Assembly: GCA_004322005.1 (NCBI GenBank)
Contig: SCRF01000104.1
Coordinates: 37,320 to 101,319 of the forward strand
From: Rhodanobacter sp.
GTDB taxonomy: Bacteria > Pseudomonadota > Gammaproteobacteria > Xanthomonadales > Rhodanobacteraceae
Length of the DNA stretch: 64,000 nt
Direction: 5' to 3'
Below the pieces are notes generated by a model that saw only the letters and a list, made by a program, of their open reading frames with translations, did not search any database and was not told the origin of the DNA. Both the position numbers and the translations under genes were made by a program. Positions 44,922 to 54,459 of the stretch are shown one piece after another (positions within the stretch are counted from its first letter, which is position 1; each line of letters starts with the position of its first letter).

Positions 44922-46027
44922 GCCGGTCGCTCGGTGCGCATCTTGCGCGGGGTGTTCTGTTTCCACAGCATCCAGCCGGCCAGCAGCAGCACCAGCGCAT
45001 GCAGCGCCCAGATCGGCGCCGCGTTGTGCCAGTGGCCCTTGCCGATCTGCGAACGGCCCAGCATCAGCAGCACGAAGTAAAGATAGAAACTGACGACGGC
45101 CAGCAGCAGGCGGCCATAACGCGGCTCGCGCGGATTCTGCCGCGACAGCGGCAACGCCAGCAACAGCAGCACCAGCGTCATCGGCGGCGCGCTGGCGCGC
45201 CAGGCCAGTTCGGCGCGCGCCGCCGGATCGCCCGAGCGGGCCAGCGTGGCGCTGTCCAGCGCATGCATCGGATCATCGTCGCCATCGTCGACCTGCACGC
45301 TGGAAAGCGAGGTGTCGTTGCGCTCGTATTGCATCTGCCGCCAGTTGTCGGCGCCCAGCGGTATGTCGTACTGCCAGCCCTTGCTGAACGCGATGAAGCG
45401 GCCGCCGCCGTTGCTTTCCTGATACAGCCGGCCGCTGGCCGCGCTGACCACTTTCAGGTGCGGATGGCCGTCATTGCCGTTGCGCTGGGTGGCGACGAAG
45501 GTGCGTCCCAGCTGGCTGCCGTCGCGGCTCATGCTGTCGACGAAAATGATGCCGCCCTTGCCCGGCAGTTCGGTGAAACGGCCGGCATCCAGGCCGGCGG
45601 CGATCACCGAGCGGTTGGCCACCGCCACCATCGCATCGCTGGTGCGCACGGCCCATGGCCCCAGCCACATCGAAACCAGCGCCGTGATCGCCACCAGCAG
45701 CACCCCCAGGATCAGTACCGGCCGCAGCAGTCCGCGCGGCCCCATGCCGGAGGAAGCCAGCACGTACATCTCGCTTTCCCGGTACATCCGGCCCAGCGCC
45801 ATCAGCACGCCGACGAAGCTGGCCAGCGGCAGCAGGTTGCTCAGTCCGTCGAGCGTGCGCAGGCCCAGCACCTGGAACATCACGCTGGCCGGAAAACTGC
45901 CGTTGGCGACCTGCTGCAACACCTGGGCGAACGCGCTGCCGGCGACGATCACCAGCAGCACCACGAGCGTGGCGGCCACGGTCTGCGCCAGCTCACGCAG
46001 GAAATAGCGGTCGAGTATGCTCAGCAT
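44918..46027 (-). CDS. lptF: LPS export ABC transporter permease LptF
   Basis: 369 residues, partner of LptG. N-terminal [55 protein letters not shown] (coupling-helix region contacting LptB), periplasmic domain ~130-265 and C-terminal helices from [27 protein letters not shown]. The pair lies divergent from pepA, as in many gammaproteobacteria. The start MLSILDRYF at 46027 matches family length. Confidence 0.94.
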   Translation of the reverse strand: MLSILDRYFLRELAQTVAATLVVLLVIVAGSAFAQVLQQVANGSFPASVMFQVLGLRTLDGLSNLLPLASFVGVLMALGRMYRESEMYVLASSGMGPRGLLRPVLILGVLLVAITALVSMWLGPWAVRTSDAMVAVANRSVIAAGLDAGRFTELPGKGGIIFVDSMSRDGSQLGRTFVATQRNGNDGHPHLKVVSAASGRLYQESNGGGRFIAFSKGWQYDIPLGADNWRQMQYERNDTSLSSVQVDDGDDDPMHALDSATLARSGDPAARAELAWRASAPPMTLVLLLLALPLSRQNPREPRYGRLLLAVVSFYLYFVLLMLGRSQIGKGHWHNAAPIWALHALVLLLAGWMLWKQNTPRKMRTERPA

Positions 46028-46123
46028 GCGATAAACTTGTCTGCTCGCCAGCCGGCCAGAACGGGCCGGCAAACCGCAAGTCTAGCCTGTCCGGCCGCTG
46101 CCGGGCCCCACCGGAAATACTCG

Positions 46124-47620
46124 ATGACACTTCAGTTCAGCCTCGACGCCGCCGCCCCCGAAACCGTCGATACCGCCTGCGTGGTGGTCGGCGTTTACGA
46201 ACAAGGCATGCTGACCAGTGCCGCCGCGCGGGTGGACAGCGCCACCGGCGGCGCGATCAAGCGCCAGATCGAAAGTGGCGACATCACCGGCAAGACCGGC
46301 AGCAGCACGCTGCTGTACGCACCGGCCGGCGTCACCACCAAGCGCGTGCTCGTGGTCGGTCTGGGCGCACAGAAATCGTTCGATGCGGCGCGCTTCCACA
46401 AGGTCAACATCGAGACGACGCGCGCGCTGGGGCGTCTGCCGGTGGCCGACGCCATCTCCTGGCTGACCGAGATCGAGGTGCCCGGCCGCGACAGCGCCTG
46501 GCGCGTGCGCACGGCCGCGCTGGCGGCCGACCATGCCGCCTACCGCTACACCGCCACGTTCAAGCCGCGCGACAAGAGCACGCAACCGGAGCTCGCCACG
46601 ATCGGCTTCGCCGGCGGCATCGACGCGCAAGGCGGGCTCGATCAGGCCAGGGCGATCGCCGAAGGCGTGCGCTTCACCCGCGAGCTGGCCAACCTGCCGC
46701 CGAACATCTGCAACCCGGCCTACATCGCCGAACAGGCCCTGGCGTTTGCCGAAGGCAAGGACAAGGTCAGCTGCACCGTGCTCGATCATGTCGAGATGGA
46801 AAAGCTCGGCTTCGGCTCGCTGCTCGCGGTCGCCCGCGGCTCGGTCAACAAGCCCAGGCTGGTGGCCTTGAATTATCAGGGCGGCGCCGAGGGCGACAAG
46901 CCGTACGCGCTGGTCGGCAAGGGCGTCACCTTCGACTCCGGCGGCATCAGCCTCAAGCCCGGCGCGGGCATGGAGGAGATGAAGTTCGACATGGGCGGCG
47001 CGGCCGGCGTGCTCGGCGCCTTCGTCGCCGCGGTCAAGCTGGGCCTCAAGCTCAACCTGGTCTGCGTGGTGCCGACGGTGGAGAACATGCCGGACGGCGA
47101 CAGCTACCGGCCCAGCGACGTGCTGACCAGCCTTTCCGGTCTCACCATCGAAGTGTTGAACACCGACGCCGAGGGCCGGCTGATCCTGTGCGATGCGCTG
47201 ACCTGGACCGCGCAGACGTTCAAGCCGCAGGCGATGATCGACGCCGCCACGCTCACCGGCGCCTGCGTGGTCGCGCTGGGCAAGCACGCCAGCGCCGTGA
47301 TGAGCAAGCACGACGACCTCGCCGCCGAACTGCTCGCCGCCGGCGAGGAAACGCTGGACCGCGCGTGGCGCCTGCCGCTGTGGGACGACTATCAGTCCCA
47401 GCTCGATTCCGGCTTTGCCGATGTCGCCAATATCGGTGGCAAGACCGCCGGCGCGATCACCGCCGGCTGCTTCCTGTCGCGCTTCACCGAAGGCCAGCGC
47501 TGGGCCCATCTGGATATCGCCGGCACCGCCTGGGAGGAAGGCCGCAAGGGCCTGGCCACCGGCCGCCCGGTGCCGCTGCTGGTGCAGTGGCTGCTGGATC
47601 GCTGCGAAAGCGAGAAGTGA
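46124..47620 (+). CDS. pepA: Leucyl aminopeptidase (M17)
   Basis: 498 residues, hexameric two-metal aminopeptidase. The N-terminal domain (1-~165) is followed by the catalytic domain with [35 protein letters not shown] (metal ligands Lys and Asp) and the signature [14 protein letters not shown] (metal ligands Asp, Glu). In some gammaproteobacteria PepA also binds DNA at Xer recombination sites. Start at ATG 46124. It is divergent from lptF and followed by holC. Confidence 0.95.
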   Translation: MTLQFSLDAAAPETVDTACVVVGVYEQGMLTSAAARVDSATGGAIKRQIESGDITGKTGSSTLLYAPAGVTTKRVLVVGLGAQKSFDAARFHKVNIETTRALGRLPVADAISWLTEIEVPGRDSAWRVRTAALAADHAAYRYTATFKPRDKSTQPELATIGFAGGIDAQGGLDQARAIAEGVRFTRELANLPPNICNPAYIAEQALAFAEGKDKVSCTVLDHVEMEKLGFGSLLAVARGSVNKPRLVALNYQGGAEGDKPYALVGKGVTFDSGGISLKPGAGMEEMKFDMGGAAGVLGAFVAAVKLGLKLNLVCVVPTVENMPDGDSYRPSDVLTSLSGLTIEVLNTDAEGRLILCDALTWTAQTFKPQAMIDAATLTGACVVALGKHASAVMSKHDDLAAELLAAGEETLDRAWRLPLWDDYQSQLDSGFADVANIGGKTAGAITAGCFLSRFTEGQRWAHLDIAGTAWEEGRKGLATGRPVPLLVQWLLDRCESEK

Positions 47621-47636
47621 GCGGAGAGCAGTGGGA

Positions 47637-47820
47637 AACGAGTGCAGGGTACTGAGCCGAATGGCACTTAACTTAAGTGCGAAATCATGTTTTTCGTCAT
47701 TCCCGCGAAAGCGGGAATCCAGCGCCTTTAAGCGTTTGGAGGCCACGGAAGGCACTGGATCCCCGCTTTCGCGGGGATGACGGCGCTTGTTGGTAAGTGC
47801 CATTCGGTACTGAGCCATTA
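47637..47820. repeat. MITE-like nested inverted repeat between pepA and holC
   Basis: An outer pair CCGAATGGCACTTA / TAAGTGCCATTCGG (about 47657-47670 and 47795-47808) encloses an inner pair beginning CGTCATTCCCGCGAAAGCGG and ending with CCCGCTTTCGCGGGGATGACG. The inner element is the same class as the one at 24301-24413. No coding capacity or transposase is present. Confidence 0.75.
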
Positions 47821-47858
47821 CACTCGTTTCTCACTCCTCTTGACTCACTCCTGCCCCC

Positions 47859-48281
47859 ATGCCCCGCGCCGACTTCTACCTGATCGACAAGCCGCGCTTC
47901 CGCGAGCAGCCGCTGCTGCTGGTTTGCGAGTTGGCGAAGAAGGCCTTCGCGGCGCGGCAGCCCACGCTGATCCTGACCCGCGATTACGCCCAGGCCGAAG
48001 CGCTGGATGAACTGCTGTGGGCGTTCGACGAGGACGTGCTGATCCCGCATCAGCTCGCCGGCGACGACGACGATGCGGATACCGCCGTGCTGATCGTGCC
48101 GCCGGGCATCGAAACGGCCGATCGCCCGTTGCTGATCAACCTGCGCGAGAGCTGCCCCGCCGGCCGTTTCCAGCGCGTGCTGGAAGTGGTGGCCGCCGAC
48201 CCGGCCGAGCGCGACGGCTCGCGCACGCGCTGGCGCGAATACCAGCGGCTCGGTTTCGAACTGCACAAGAACGACATGTGA
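47859..48281 (+). CDS. holC: DNA polymerase III chi subunit
   Basis: HolC, 140 residues, links the clamp loader to single-strand-binding protein. Family features: MPRADFYLIDKPRF at the start, CELAKKAFAARQPTLILTRD, the aspartate-rich LLWAFDEDVLIPHQLAG, LIVPPGIETADRPLLINL and FQRVLEVVAADPAERDGSRTRWREYQ-like tail RWREYQRLGFELH. The usual pepA-holC-valS order stops here; valS is not present downstream, where a REP array and a sensor kinase gene are found instead. Confidence 0.92.
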   Translation: MPRADFYLIDKPRFREQPLLLVCELAKKAFAARQPTLILTRDYAQAEALDELLWAFDEDVLIPHQLAGDDDDADTAVLIVPPGIETADRPLLINLRESCPAGRFQRVLEVVAADPAERDGSRTRWREYQRLGFELHKNDM

Positions 48282-48307
48282 GCCCAGCTGGACCGGGGCC
48301 GAAGCCC

Positions 48308-48511
48308 GTAGGAGCGCACCCTGTGCGCGAATGCTTTTGCCGGCTCTGCCGTAGGAGCGCACCCTGTGCGCGAATGCTCTTGCCGGCTCTGCCGTAGGAG
48401 CGCACCCTGTGCGCGAATGCTCTTGCCGGCTCTGCCGTAGGAGCGCACCCTGTGCGCGAATGCTCTTGCCGGCTCAGACCAAGAGCATTCGCGCACAGGG
48501 TGCGCTCCTAC
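48308..48511. repeat. REP array, four direct copies (43-bp period) plus one inverted copy
   Basis: GTAG starts occur at 48308, 48351, 48394 and 48437, an exact 43-bp period. Each copy has stem GCGCAC-CCT-GTGCGC, a tail GAATGCTCTTG (first copy GAATGCTTTTG) and a constant linker CCGGCTCTGCC. One inverse copy ends CTAC at 48511. It separates convergent holC and the sensor kinase gene. Confidence 0.95.
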
Positions 48512-48521
48512 CCAATCAGGG

Positions 48522-51500
48522 TCATCCGGGGTGCGCCACCGGCGCCGGCGCCGCGGCCACGAGCTGCGCCAACGCACCGGCCAGTTGCTCGCCGCTGACC
48601 GGCTTGCGCAGGAATCCGTCCATGCCTGCCGCACGCGCGCGCGCCTCGTCCTCGCTACCCGACCGCGCGGTCACCGCCACGATCGGCAGGCGCTGCCCGG
48701 CCGGCTCGCGCTGGCGAATCATCCGCGCGATCTGGAAGCCATCCACGCCGGGCAGGTCCAGATCCAGCAGTACCGCATCGAAGCTGGCCTGGGCCAGCTC
48801 GGCCAGCGCGGCCAGCCCGTTGCCGACGTGACAGACCGCGTTGCCCTGGTGCTCCAGCAGGCCACGGATCACCGCCGCCACGATCGTGTCGTCCTCCACC
48901 AGCAGCAGCCGGCACGGCCGGCCTTGCGCCACGCCCGCCGCCGGCATCGGCATCGCCGCCGCCGGCTCGGACAGCGGCAGACGCACGCGGAACGTGCTGC
49001 CGTGCCCCGGTCGCGACTCCAGCTCGATGCTGCCGCCCATCATGTCCACCAGCTCGCGGCAGATCGCCAGTCCCAGCCCGGTGCCCGAGCGGCGCTGCGG
49101 GCCATCCTCCTGTTCGAAGCGCTGGAACAGTCGCGCCTGGCTGGCCTCGGGAATGCCCGGCCCGGTATCGCTGACGCTGAACTGCAGGCCATCGGCCATG
49201 CGCCGCACCCGCAACGTGACGCTGCCGCGCTCGGTGAACTTCAACGCATTGTTGGACAGGTTCAGCAGTACCTGCTTGATCCGCACCGCGTCGCCGATCA
49301 GGGACTCCGGCAGGTCGTCCGCCATCTCCAGCACGAAGTCGATCCCCTTCGCGCGGGCCAGGCCCTGTCCGAGCTGCGCGACATCGTTGACCAGCTGGCG
49401 CGGATCGAACGGCGCCGGCTCCAGTTCGAGCCGGCCGGCCTCGATCCGGGCCAGATCCAGCGCATCGTTGAGCAGCTTCAGCAGCATGCCGCCGGAGCGC
49501 TGCATGGCCCGGGTGTAATCGCGCTGCTGCGGACTGAGCGGCGTGCTCATGAGCAACTCGGCCATGCCCATCACCCCGGTCATCGGGGTGCGGATCTCGT
49601 GGCTGAGCGTGGCCAGGAACTGCGTCTTCGCCGCGCTGGCCTCCTCGGCCAGCTGCCGCTGCTGCTCGACCAGTTGCAGCCGGTGCCGCTGCGCCAGACG
49701 GCGACGCCAGACCAGCAGCAGCCAGCCGAAGACGCCAGCCGCCAGCAGCAGGTACACCAGCCACGCCCACCAGCGTGCCCATGGCGGTGCCTGCACGCTG
49801 ATCCTGAGCGGCACCGCCAGTTTGCTCCATGCCCCGTCCGCGCCGGCGGCCTTCACGTCCAGCGTGTAATTGCCGGCGCCCAGCCCGGCGAAGTCGCGCT
49901 CGCCGCGGCTGTCCACGTCGACCCAGCCGCTGTCGAAGCCATGCAGCTGGAAACGGTAATGGTTGCTCGCCGGGTTGATATACGAGGCGAGCCGTGCGTC
50001 CACGCTCAGGTCGCGATCGCGCCAGCCCAGGACCACCACCGGCTGGTCCAGCGCCAGGTCCTGCAGCCTGCCATCGCGGCGCACGGCGAGGTGGGTCAGG
50101 GTCAGCGCCGGCGGCGGCGAACCAGCGTGGCGCGACAGCGGGAACCGCCCGGGCTGGAACGCCACCACGCCGCCGCTGTCGGAGGCGAAGATCGTTCCGT
50201 CCGGCGCGACCACGGTGGTCGTGCCGTTGAATTGGGGATTCGCCAGCCCTTGCGCAGGCCCGAATGACATGAAGCGGTGCGTATGTTGATTGAACCGCCA
50301 CAGACCCTGGGTGGCAAACACCCACGGATGATCCTGGTGATCGACGGTCAGGGCCATCAGGTTGCTGGCGAAATCGGTGCGGCTGATGTCGACGGCATCG
50401 TCGCGGACGGCACGACCGCGGGCATACCGATAGTGCGCGAGCGTATCTTCGCTCGCTGTCCAGAAGCCTGTCGTGTCGAAGTCGACGGCCTGGATTTGTC
50501 GCCGCGGCACGCCAGGAACGAAATCCAGCCTGCCGGTCACGTCGTCCCGGCGCAGCAGCCCGCCGTCGCTGGCGTACCAGAGACTGCCCTGGTGGTAAGT
50601 CAGCTGCTCGGGCATCCGGAGATCCTCCGACGCGGTTGCCATCGGTACCGGCGTGATGGCCAGGCTGGCGGGGTCGATCGCGAACACGCCTTCGCCCCAG
50701 GCGGCAGCATAGATCCGCCCATCGCTGCCGGCTGACAGCAGTACCGGTCGGGTCAGGTGCGAATTGCCCAGATCGATCGTGCTGAGCTTGCCGTGATCGA
50801 ACAACTGCAATCCACCCGGCACCGCAATCCACAATCGATCCCGCGCATCCTCCGCCAGCGCCACCACTTGTCCGTGGATGCCCCGCACGACGTGCTGCAC
50901 CTGACCGGTGCCGGTATCGAGCTTGTCGACCCAGCCGTTCTCGCCGCCCACCCACAACTTGCCGTCACGGCTGAGCAGGATCACCGACGCCACGATATCG
51001 GACAGGCTGTCCGGATCGTCCGGGATGTGGGTGAAGCGCATGAACCCATCCCAACCCGGTGGCAGATAGGCGATGCTGGACTCCTCGAAGGTGATCCACA
51101 GTCCGCCCTGGCGATCGAGTGCCGTCTGCCAGATCTTGTTGCCGGGCAGGGCTCCCGGCAGCAGGGGGTGACCGGCGACCGATTGCAGCCTCCCGTCGCG
51201 ATGTTCCAGCAACAGCCCATCGGCCTTGCCGATCCACAGCCTGCCCTGTCGGTCGCGGGTGCTGCCGAGGATGCGCAGCGCCGACAACCGCCGGTTTGCC
51301 AGCGGTCGCGCCACGCCATCGCGACCGATGACCAGCAGCCCACCATCGAGCGCCACCCGCACGTCGCCACCGCCACCGTCGATGTGCCAGATCTTGCCCA
51401 CGTCGCCATGAAATGACGGATCCACCGGCACCCGCCGGATCGTGCCGTCGGGTTCGCGCAGGTACAGGCCGCTTGCTGCCCCGATCCACAGGCGGCCATC

Positions 51501-52118
51501 CGGTTCGGCCAGCAGGGCCCGGGTCTCGCCGAATGACGCCGCGTGCGCCCCATCGACATCCAGCGGGATGTGATCGAAGCCGTTGCCATCCGCCCGCATG
51601 CGGTCGAGGCCCGCATCGGTCGCGAACCACAACTTTCCGTCGGGCGTCTGGGCGATGCTCCAGACTTCATTGCTGGCAAGGCTGGCAGGATCGCCGGCGT
51701 CGTGCTCCCAATGCCGGTATCGGTCATCCGACGGCCGATAGCGGGTCAGCCCGGTCGAGATGCCGCCAGCCCAGACACCGTCGTCGCGATCGACGAAGAT
51801 CGCATAGATCGCACCCGCGGGCATCGAAAGCGGGTCACCCTGCCGATGCCGGAAAACCTTGAAGCCGACCCCGTCGTAGCGCACCAGGCCACTGGCCGTG
51901 GCGAACCACATCAGGCCGTGGCGATCCTGGGTTACCGCATAGACCGTCCCGCTGGGCAGGCCGTCGGCCACGCCATAACGGCGAAACTGGGGTGTCGCCA
52001 AGGGGGCCGGTGCGGCCGTCGATGCCGTTGCCGATGCATCAACGGCGGAAGCGCCATGTGCCGTCGAGGCCAACGAAGAGACGGCCAAAGCCGCGTTCAG
52101 CACGAATGACGCAAACAT
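48522..52118 (-). CDS. Hybrid two-component sensor kinase (Reg_prop/Y_Y_Y periplasmic sensor, HisKA, HATPase, receiver)
   Basis: 1198 residues. A signal-like N-terminus is followed by a large periplasmic beta-propeller region (~45-680) with repeated units such as DGLPSGTVYAVTQDRHGLMW and SLASNEVWSIAQTPDGKLW. Then come a Y_Y_Y domain (~690-770), one transmembrane helix (~778-805), HisKA with phospho-acceptor His in LATLSHEIRTPMTG (~838), HATPase_c (with NALKFTERG and GTGLGLAICRELV), and a C-terminal receiver with phosphoacceptor Asp in DAVLLDLDLPGVDG (~1117). No DNA-binding domain is attached. Family members often sense polysaccharide breakdown products. A good Shine-Dalgarno (AGGGGA) precedes the start. 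Confidence 0.93.
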   Translation of the reverse strand: MFASFVLNAALAVSSLASTAHGASAVDASATASTAAPAPLATPQFRRYGVADGLPSGTVYAVTQDRHGLMWFATASGLVRYDGVGFKVFRHRQGDPLSMPAGAIYAIFVDRDDGVWAGGISTGLTRYRPSDDRYRHWEHDAGDPASLASNEVWSIAQTPDGKLWFATDAGLDRMRADGNGFDHIPLDVDGAHAASFGETRALLAEPDGRLWIGAASGLYLREPDGTIRRVPVDPSFHGDVGKIWHIDGGGGDVRVALDGGLLVIGRDGVARPLANRRLSALRILGSTRDRQGRLWIGKADGLLLEHRDGRLQSVAGHPLLPGALPGNKIWQTALDRQGGLWITFEESSIAYLPPGWDGFMRFTHIPDDPDSLSDIVASVILLSRDGKLWVGGENGWVDKLDTGTGQVQHVVRGIHGQVVALAEDARDRLWIAVPGGLQLFDHGKLSTIDLGNSHLTRPVLLSAGSDGRIYAAAWGEGVFAIDPASLAITPVPMATASEDLRMPEQLTYHQGSLWYASDGGLLRRDDVTGRLDFVPGVPRRQIQAVDFDTTGFWTASEDTLAHYRYARGRAVRDDAVDISRTDFASNLMALTVDHQDHPWVFATQGLWRFNQHTHRFMSFGPAQGLANPQFNGTTTVVAPDGTIFASDSGGVVAFQPGRFPLSRHAGSPPPALTLTHLAVRRDGRLQDLALDQPVVVLGWRDRDLSVDARLASYINPASNHYRFQLHGFDSGWVDVDSRGERDFAGLGAGNYTLDVKAAGADGAWSKLAVPLRISVQAPPWARWWAWLVYLLLAAGVFGWLLLVWRRRLAQRHRLQLVEQQRQLAEEASAAKTQFLATLSHEIRTPMTGVMGMAELLMSTPLSPQQRDYTRAMQRSGGMLLKLLNDALDLARIEAGRLELEPAPFDPRQLVNDVAQLGQGLARAKGIDFVLEMADDLPESLIGDAVRIKQVLLNLSNNALKFTERGSVTLRVRRMADGLQFSVSDTGPGIPEASQARLFQRFEQEDGPQRRSGTGLGLAICRELVDMMGGSIELESRPGHGSTFRVRLPLSEPAAAMPMPAAGVAQGRPCRLLLVEDDTIVAAVIRGLLEHQGNAVCHVGNGLAALAELAQASFDAVLLDLDLPGVDGFQIARMIRQREPAGQRLPIVAVTARSGSEDEARARAAGMDGFLRKPVSGEQLAGALAQLVAAAPAPVAHPG

Positions 52119-52252
52119 CCACAGTCCCCTGTTCCCTCTCCATCATGCCAAATCCCGCCGGATGCGGCGAGCGCACTGTGCGGAGCGGGGGAACAGTCTG
52201 TTTCGCCGCGGCAAGCTGGCATCGCCAGACGGGATCGGCCAAACTTCCATTC

Positions 52253-52888
52253 ATGCTCCGCTCGCGCTCAACCTTCCGGCTGCCCTGGCTCGCGGCGATC
52301 CTGCTGACATGCGCTGCCGCGCATGCCGCCAGTGCTGGCTACCGCTACGACACGGTGCACAGCCAGATCCTCTTCAGCATCACCCACGACGGCTACTCGC
52401 GGCCGTTCGGAGAGCTGCATATCGCCAAGGGCTGGCTGCGCTTCGATCCCGACGACTGGAGCAAGTCGGCGACCGAGCTGGACATCGACCTGGCCGGACT
52501 GGACATGGGCGATGCGGACTGGAACAAGGCGGTACTGAGGCCGGCCTTTCTCGACGCGGCGCACGACCGCTACGCGCATTTCGTCAGCACCTCGGTGCAG
52601 CGCAGCGACGACCGCCACGGCGTACTGCACGGCCAGCTCACCCTGCGCGGCATCACCCGGCCGGTGAGCCTGGCGTTCACCTTCAACCGGCTGGGCAAGA
52701 CCATCTACGGCCTGCACACCGTGGCGGGTTTTTCGGCCAGCACCACGCTGGATCGCACTGATTTCGGCATGACCGCCAACCCCGGCTCGATCGGCCGGCA
52801 CGTGACGGTCTGGCTGGAGATCGAGGCGATCCGCGACGACCGGGCCGATCTCCCCACGAAGCAGCCAGCCGGCAAGGATCGACCATGA
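52253..52888 (+). CDS. YceI-family periplasmic protein (first copy)
   Basis: 211 residues with a signal peptide (to about Ala26). The YceI lipocalin-like barrel is clear: YRYDTVHSQILFSITHDGYSRPFGELHIAKGWLRFD, DWNKAVLRPAFLDAAHDRYAHFVST, GQLTLRGITRPVSLAFTFNRL and TTLDRTDFGM. YceI proteins bind isoprenoids or quinone-like molecules. It heads a three-gene operon, and its stop overlaps the cytochrome b561 start (ATGA). Confidence 0.9.
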   Translation: MLRSRSTFRLPWLAAILLTCAAAHAASAGYRYDTVHSQILFSITHDGYSRPFGELHIAKGWLRFDPDDWSKSATELDIDLAGLDMGDADWNKAVLRPAFLDAAHDRYAHFVSTSVQRSDDRHGVLHGQLTLRGITRPVSLAFTFNRLGKTIYGLHTVAGFSASTTLDRTDFGMTANPGSIGRHVTVWLEIEAIRDDRADLPTKQPAGKDRP

Positions 52889-53463
52889 GCCTGCGCAGCG
52901 ACGACAGGCAATGGGGCGCGGTCGCCCGGTTCTTCCACTGGACCATGGCGCTGGGCATTCTGGGCAACGGCGTGTGGGGTCTGCTGATGACGGAAATGAA
53001 ACCGTCGATGAGCAAGATCAACGTGTACGCACTGCACAAGTCGTTCGGCCTGACCCTGCTGGCGCTGCTGCTGCTGCGGCTGCTGTGGCGCACCGTCGAC
53101 CGCCGCCCGCCGGATGAGCCGGCGCCGCGCTGGCAGCAGCGGGCCGCCCACCTGGTGCATGGCGTGCTGTACGTGCTGCTCGCGGCGATCCCGCTCAGCG
53201 GCTGGTGGTACAACTCGCTGCACGGCTATCCGCTGCAGTGGTTCAAGCTGTTCAACCTGCCGCCGCTGGCCGGCAAGAATATCGACGCGTCGCAGTTTGC
53301 CCATGCCGTGCACGAGTACCTGTTCTGGCTGCTGATACTGGTGCTGGTGGCGCACGTCGGCGCCGCCTTGAAGCATCATGTGTTCGACAAGGACAATGTG
53401 TTGCGGCGGATGCTGCCGTTCGGCCGTCCGCGCCACGACTCCACCCCACCGGGAGAATCCTGA
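52885..53463 (+). CDS. Cytochrome b561
   Basis: 192 residues with four transmembrane helices. Likely haem ligands are the histidines in ARFFHWTMALG, VYALHKSFGLTLLALL, RAAHLVHGVLYVLLA and FAHAVHEYLFWLLILVLVAHVGAALKHH. It passes electrons between the quinone pool and periplasmic partners. Both junctions overlap (ATGA upstream, TGATG downstream), tying it to the two YceI genes; such pairs suggest a quinone or isoprenoid carrier working with the cytochrome. Confidence 0.91.
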   Translation: MSLRSDDRQWGAVARFFHWTMALGILGNGVWGLLMTEMKPSMSKINVYALHKSFGLTLLALLLLRLLWRTVDRRPPDEPAPRWQQRAAHLVHGVLYVLLAAIPLSGWWYNSLHGYPLQWFKLFNLPPLAGKNIDASQFAHAVHEYLFWLLILVLVAHVGAALKHHVFDKDNVLRRMLPFGRPRHDSTPPGES

Positions 53464-54011
53464 TGAAACGCCTGGCCATGCTGCTGTGCCTGCTGACCCG
53501 GCCCGCCGCCGCCATCGCCGCCGACTACACGGTGCAGCCGGCCGCCAGCAAACTCGCCTTCAGCGGCAGCTTCCAGGGCGCCGGCTTCAACGGCAGCTTC
53601 AGCCAGTGGACGGCGGCGATCAGCTACGACCCGGCCCAACTCGCCACCTCGAAGTTCGATGTTGACGTGGTGCTGGCCAGCGCGAAGACCGGCGACAGCG
53701 ATCGCGACAGCGCACTGCCGGGTGCGGACTTCTTCGATGTGGCGAAATATCCGCAGGCGCATTTCGTGACCACCGCCTTCCATCGCGACGGCGCACGGGT
53801 GATCGCCGATGGCATGCTCACCCTGCGCGGGGTGACCCGTCCGGTGAGCCTGCAGGTGAACTTCCAGCCGCATGGCAGCGGCGCCACGCTGGACGTCGGC
53901 GGCAGCGTCAAGCGGCTCGACTTCGGCGTGGGCGGCGGCGACTACGCCGACACCTCGGTGATCGGCAACGACGTCAAGATCACCGCACACCTGCAGCTCG
54001 CGGCGAAATAA
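53463..54011 (+). CDS. YceI-family periplasmic protein (second copy)
   Basis: 182 residues, signal peptide to about Ala20, then a YceI barrel: YTVQPAASKLAFSGSFQGAGFNGSF, SKFDVDVVLASAKTGDSDRDSALPGADFFDVAKYPQAHF, GMLTLRGVTRPVSLQVNF and LDFGVGGGDYADTSVIGNDVKI. It is closer to the canonical E. coli YceI pattern than the first copy and clearly diverged from it, so the two are not a recent duplication. Third gene of the yceI-b561-yceI operon. Confidence 0.91.
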   Translation: MKRLAMLLCLLTRPAAAIAADYTVQPAASKLAFSGSFQGAGFNGSFSQWTAAISYDPAQLATSKFDVDVVLASAKTGDSDRDSALPGADFFDVAKYPQAHFVTTAFHRDGARVIADGMLTLRGVTRPVSLQVNFQPHGSGATLDVGGSVKRLDFGVGGGDYADTSVIGNDVKITAHLQLAAK

Positions 54012-54035
54012 CCGCGCAAGCCGATCGGCACGCAC

Positions 54036-54147
54036 GTAGGAGCGCACCCTGTGCGCGAATGCTCTTCGCCCGACACAAGAGCATTCGCGCACAAGGTGCG
54101 CTCCTACAGGCGCTCCAAAGCATTCGCGCACTTCGGTGCGCTCCTAC
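54036..54147. repeat. REP cluster, one forward and two inverted copies
   Basis: GTAG at 54036 starts the forward copy. Two inverse copies end CTAC at 54107 and 54147 (40 bp apart). The loops differ (CCT, CTT and CGAA read on each copy's own strand) while the GCGCAC/GTGCGC stem is kept. The outermost GTAG provides the stop codon of the glutaredoxin-like gene. Confidence 0.92.
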
Positions 54148-54380
54148 AGCGGCTCCGCGAGAAACGCGCGCAGCATCGCCGCATCGAACGGCCAGTCCAG
54201 TTCGCGGCCGTCGCGGCGATCGCGCAGCACCGGCACGCGGGCGCCGTAGCGCTGCTCGAGTAACGCCGAATCATCCACCCACACGCTGTCGAAATCCGGC
54301 GCGCGCACCGCGGCCAGCACCGCAATGGCCTGGTCGCACAGGTGGCAGTCGTCGCGCTGGTAAAGGATCAGATCGGCCAT
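54144..54380 (-). CDS. Glutaredoxin-like (DUF836) protein
   Basis: 78 residues with a thioredoxin-fold start LILYQRDDCHLCDQAIAVL carrying a CHLC redox pair, and RVPVLRDRRDGRELDWPFD with the cis-proline. This is the DUF836/glutaredoxin-like group. The start at 54380 is fixed by the fold. Its TAG stop is the TAG of the REP element's GTAG, so the native 3' end may have been replaced by the repeat. Confidence 0.85.
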   Translation of the reverse strand: MADLILYQRDDCHLCDQAIAVLAAVRAPDFDSVWVDDSALLEQRYGARVPVLRDRRDGRELDWPFDAAMLRAFLAEPL

Positions 54381-54395
54381 GCGGCTGCGCATGCG

Positions 54396-54424
54396 CTGCC
54401 AGGAAAGGGGACGCCGCGTAGAAT
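54396..54424 (+). promoter_or_regulatory. Possible sdaA promoter
   Basis: CTGCCA (54396-54401) and TAGAAT (54419-54424) are separated by exactly 17 bases and lie 36 bases before the sdaA start. Confidence 0.5.
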
Positions 54425-54459
54425 AGCCGGTCAACCCCTTCATCAGCAGCGTATCCGCC

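Noticed and set aside
48308..48511. CRISPR array
   Set aside because: Regular spacing suggests one, but the 'spacers' are only ~11 bases and identical, the repeat itself is a hairpin starting with GTAG, one copy is inverted, and no cas genes are present. The same holds at 55872-56099 and 62413-62516.
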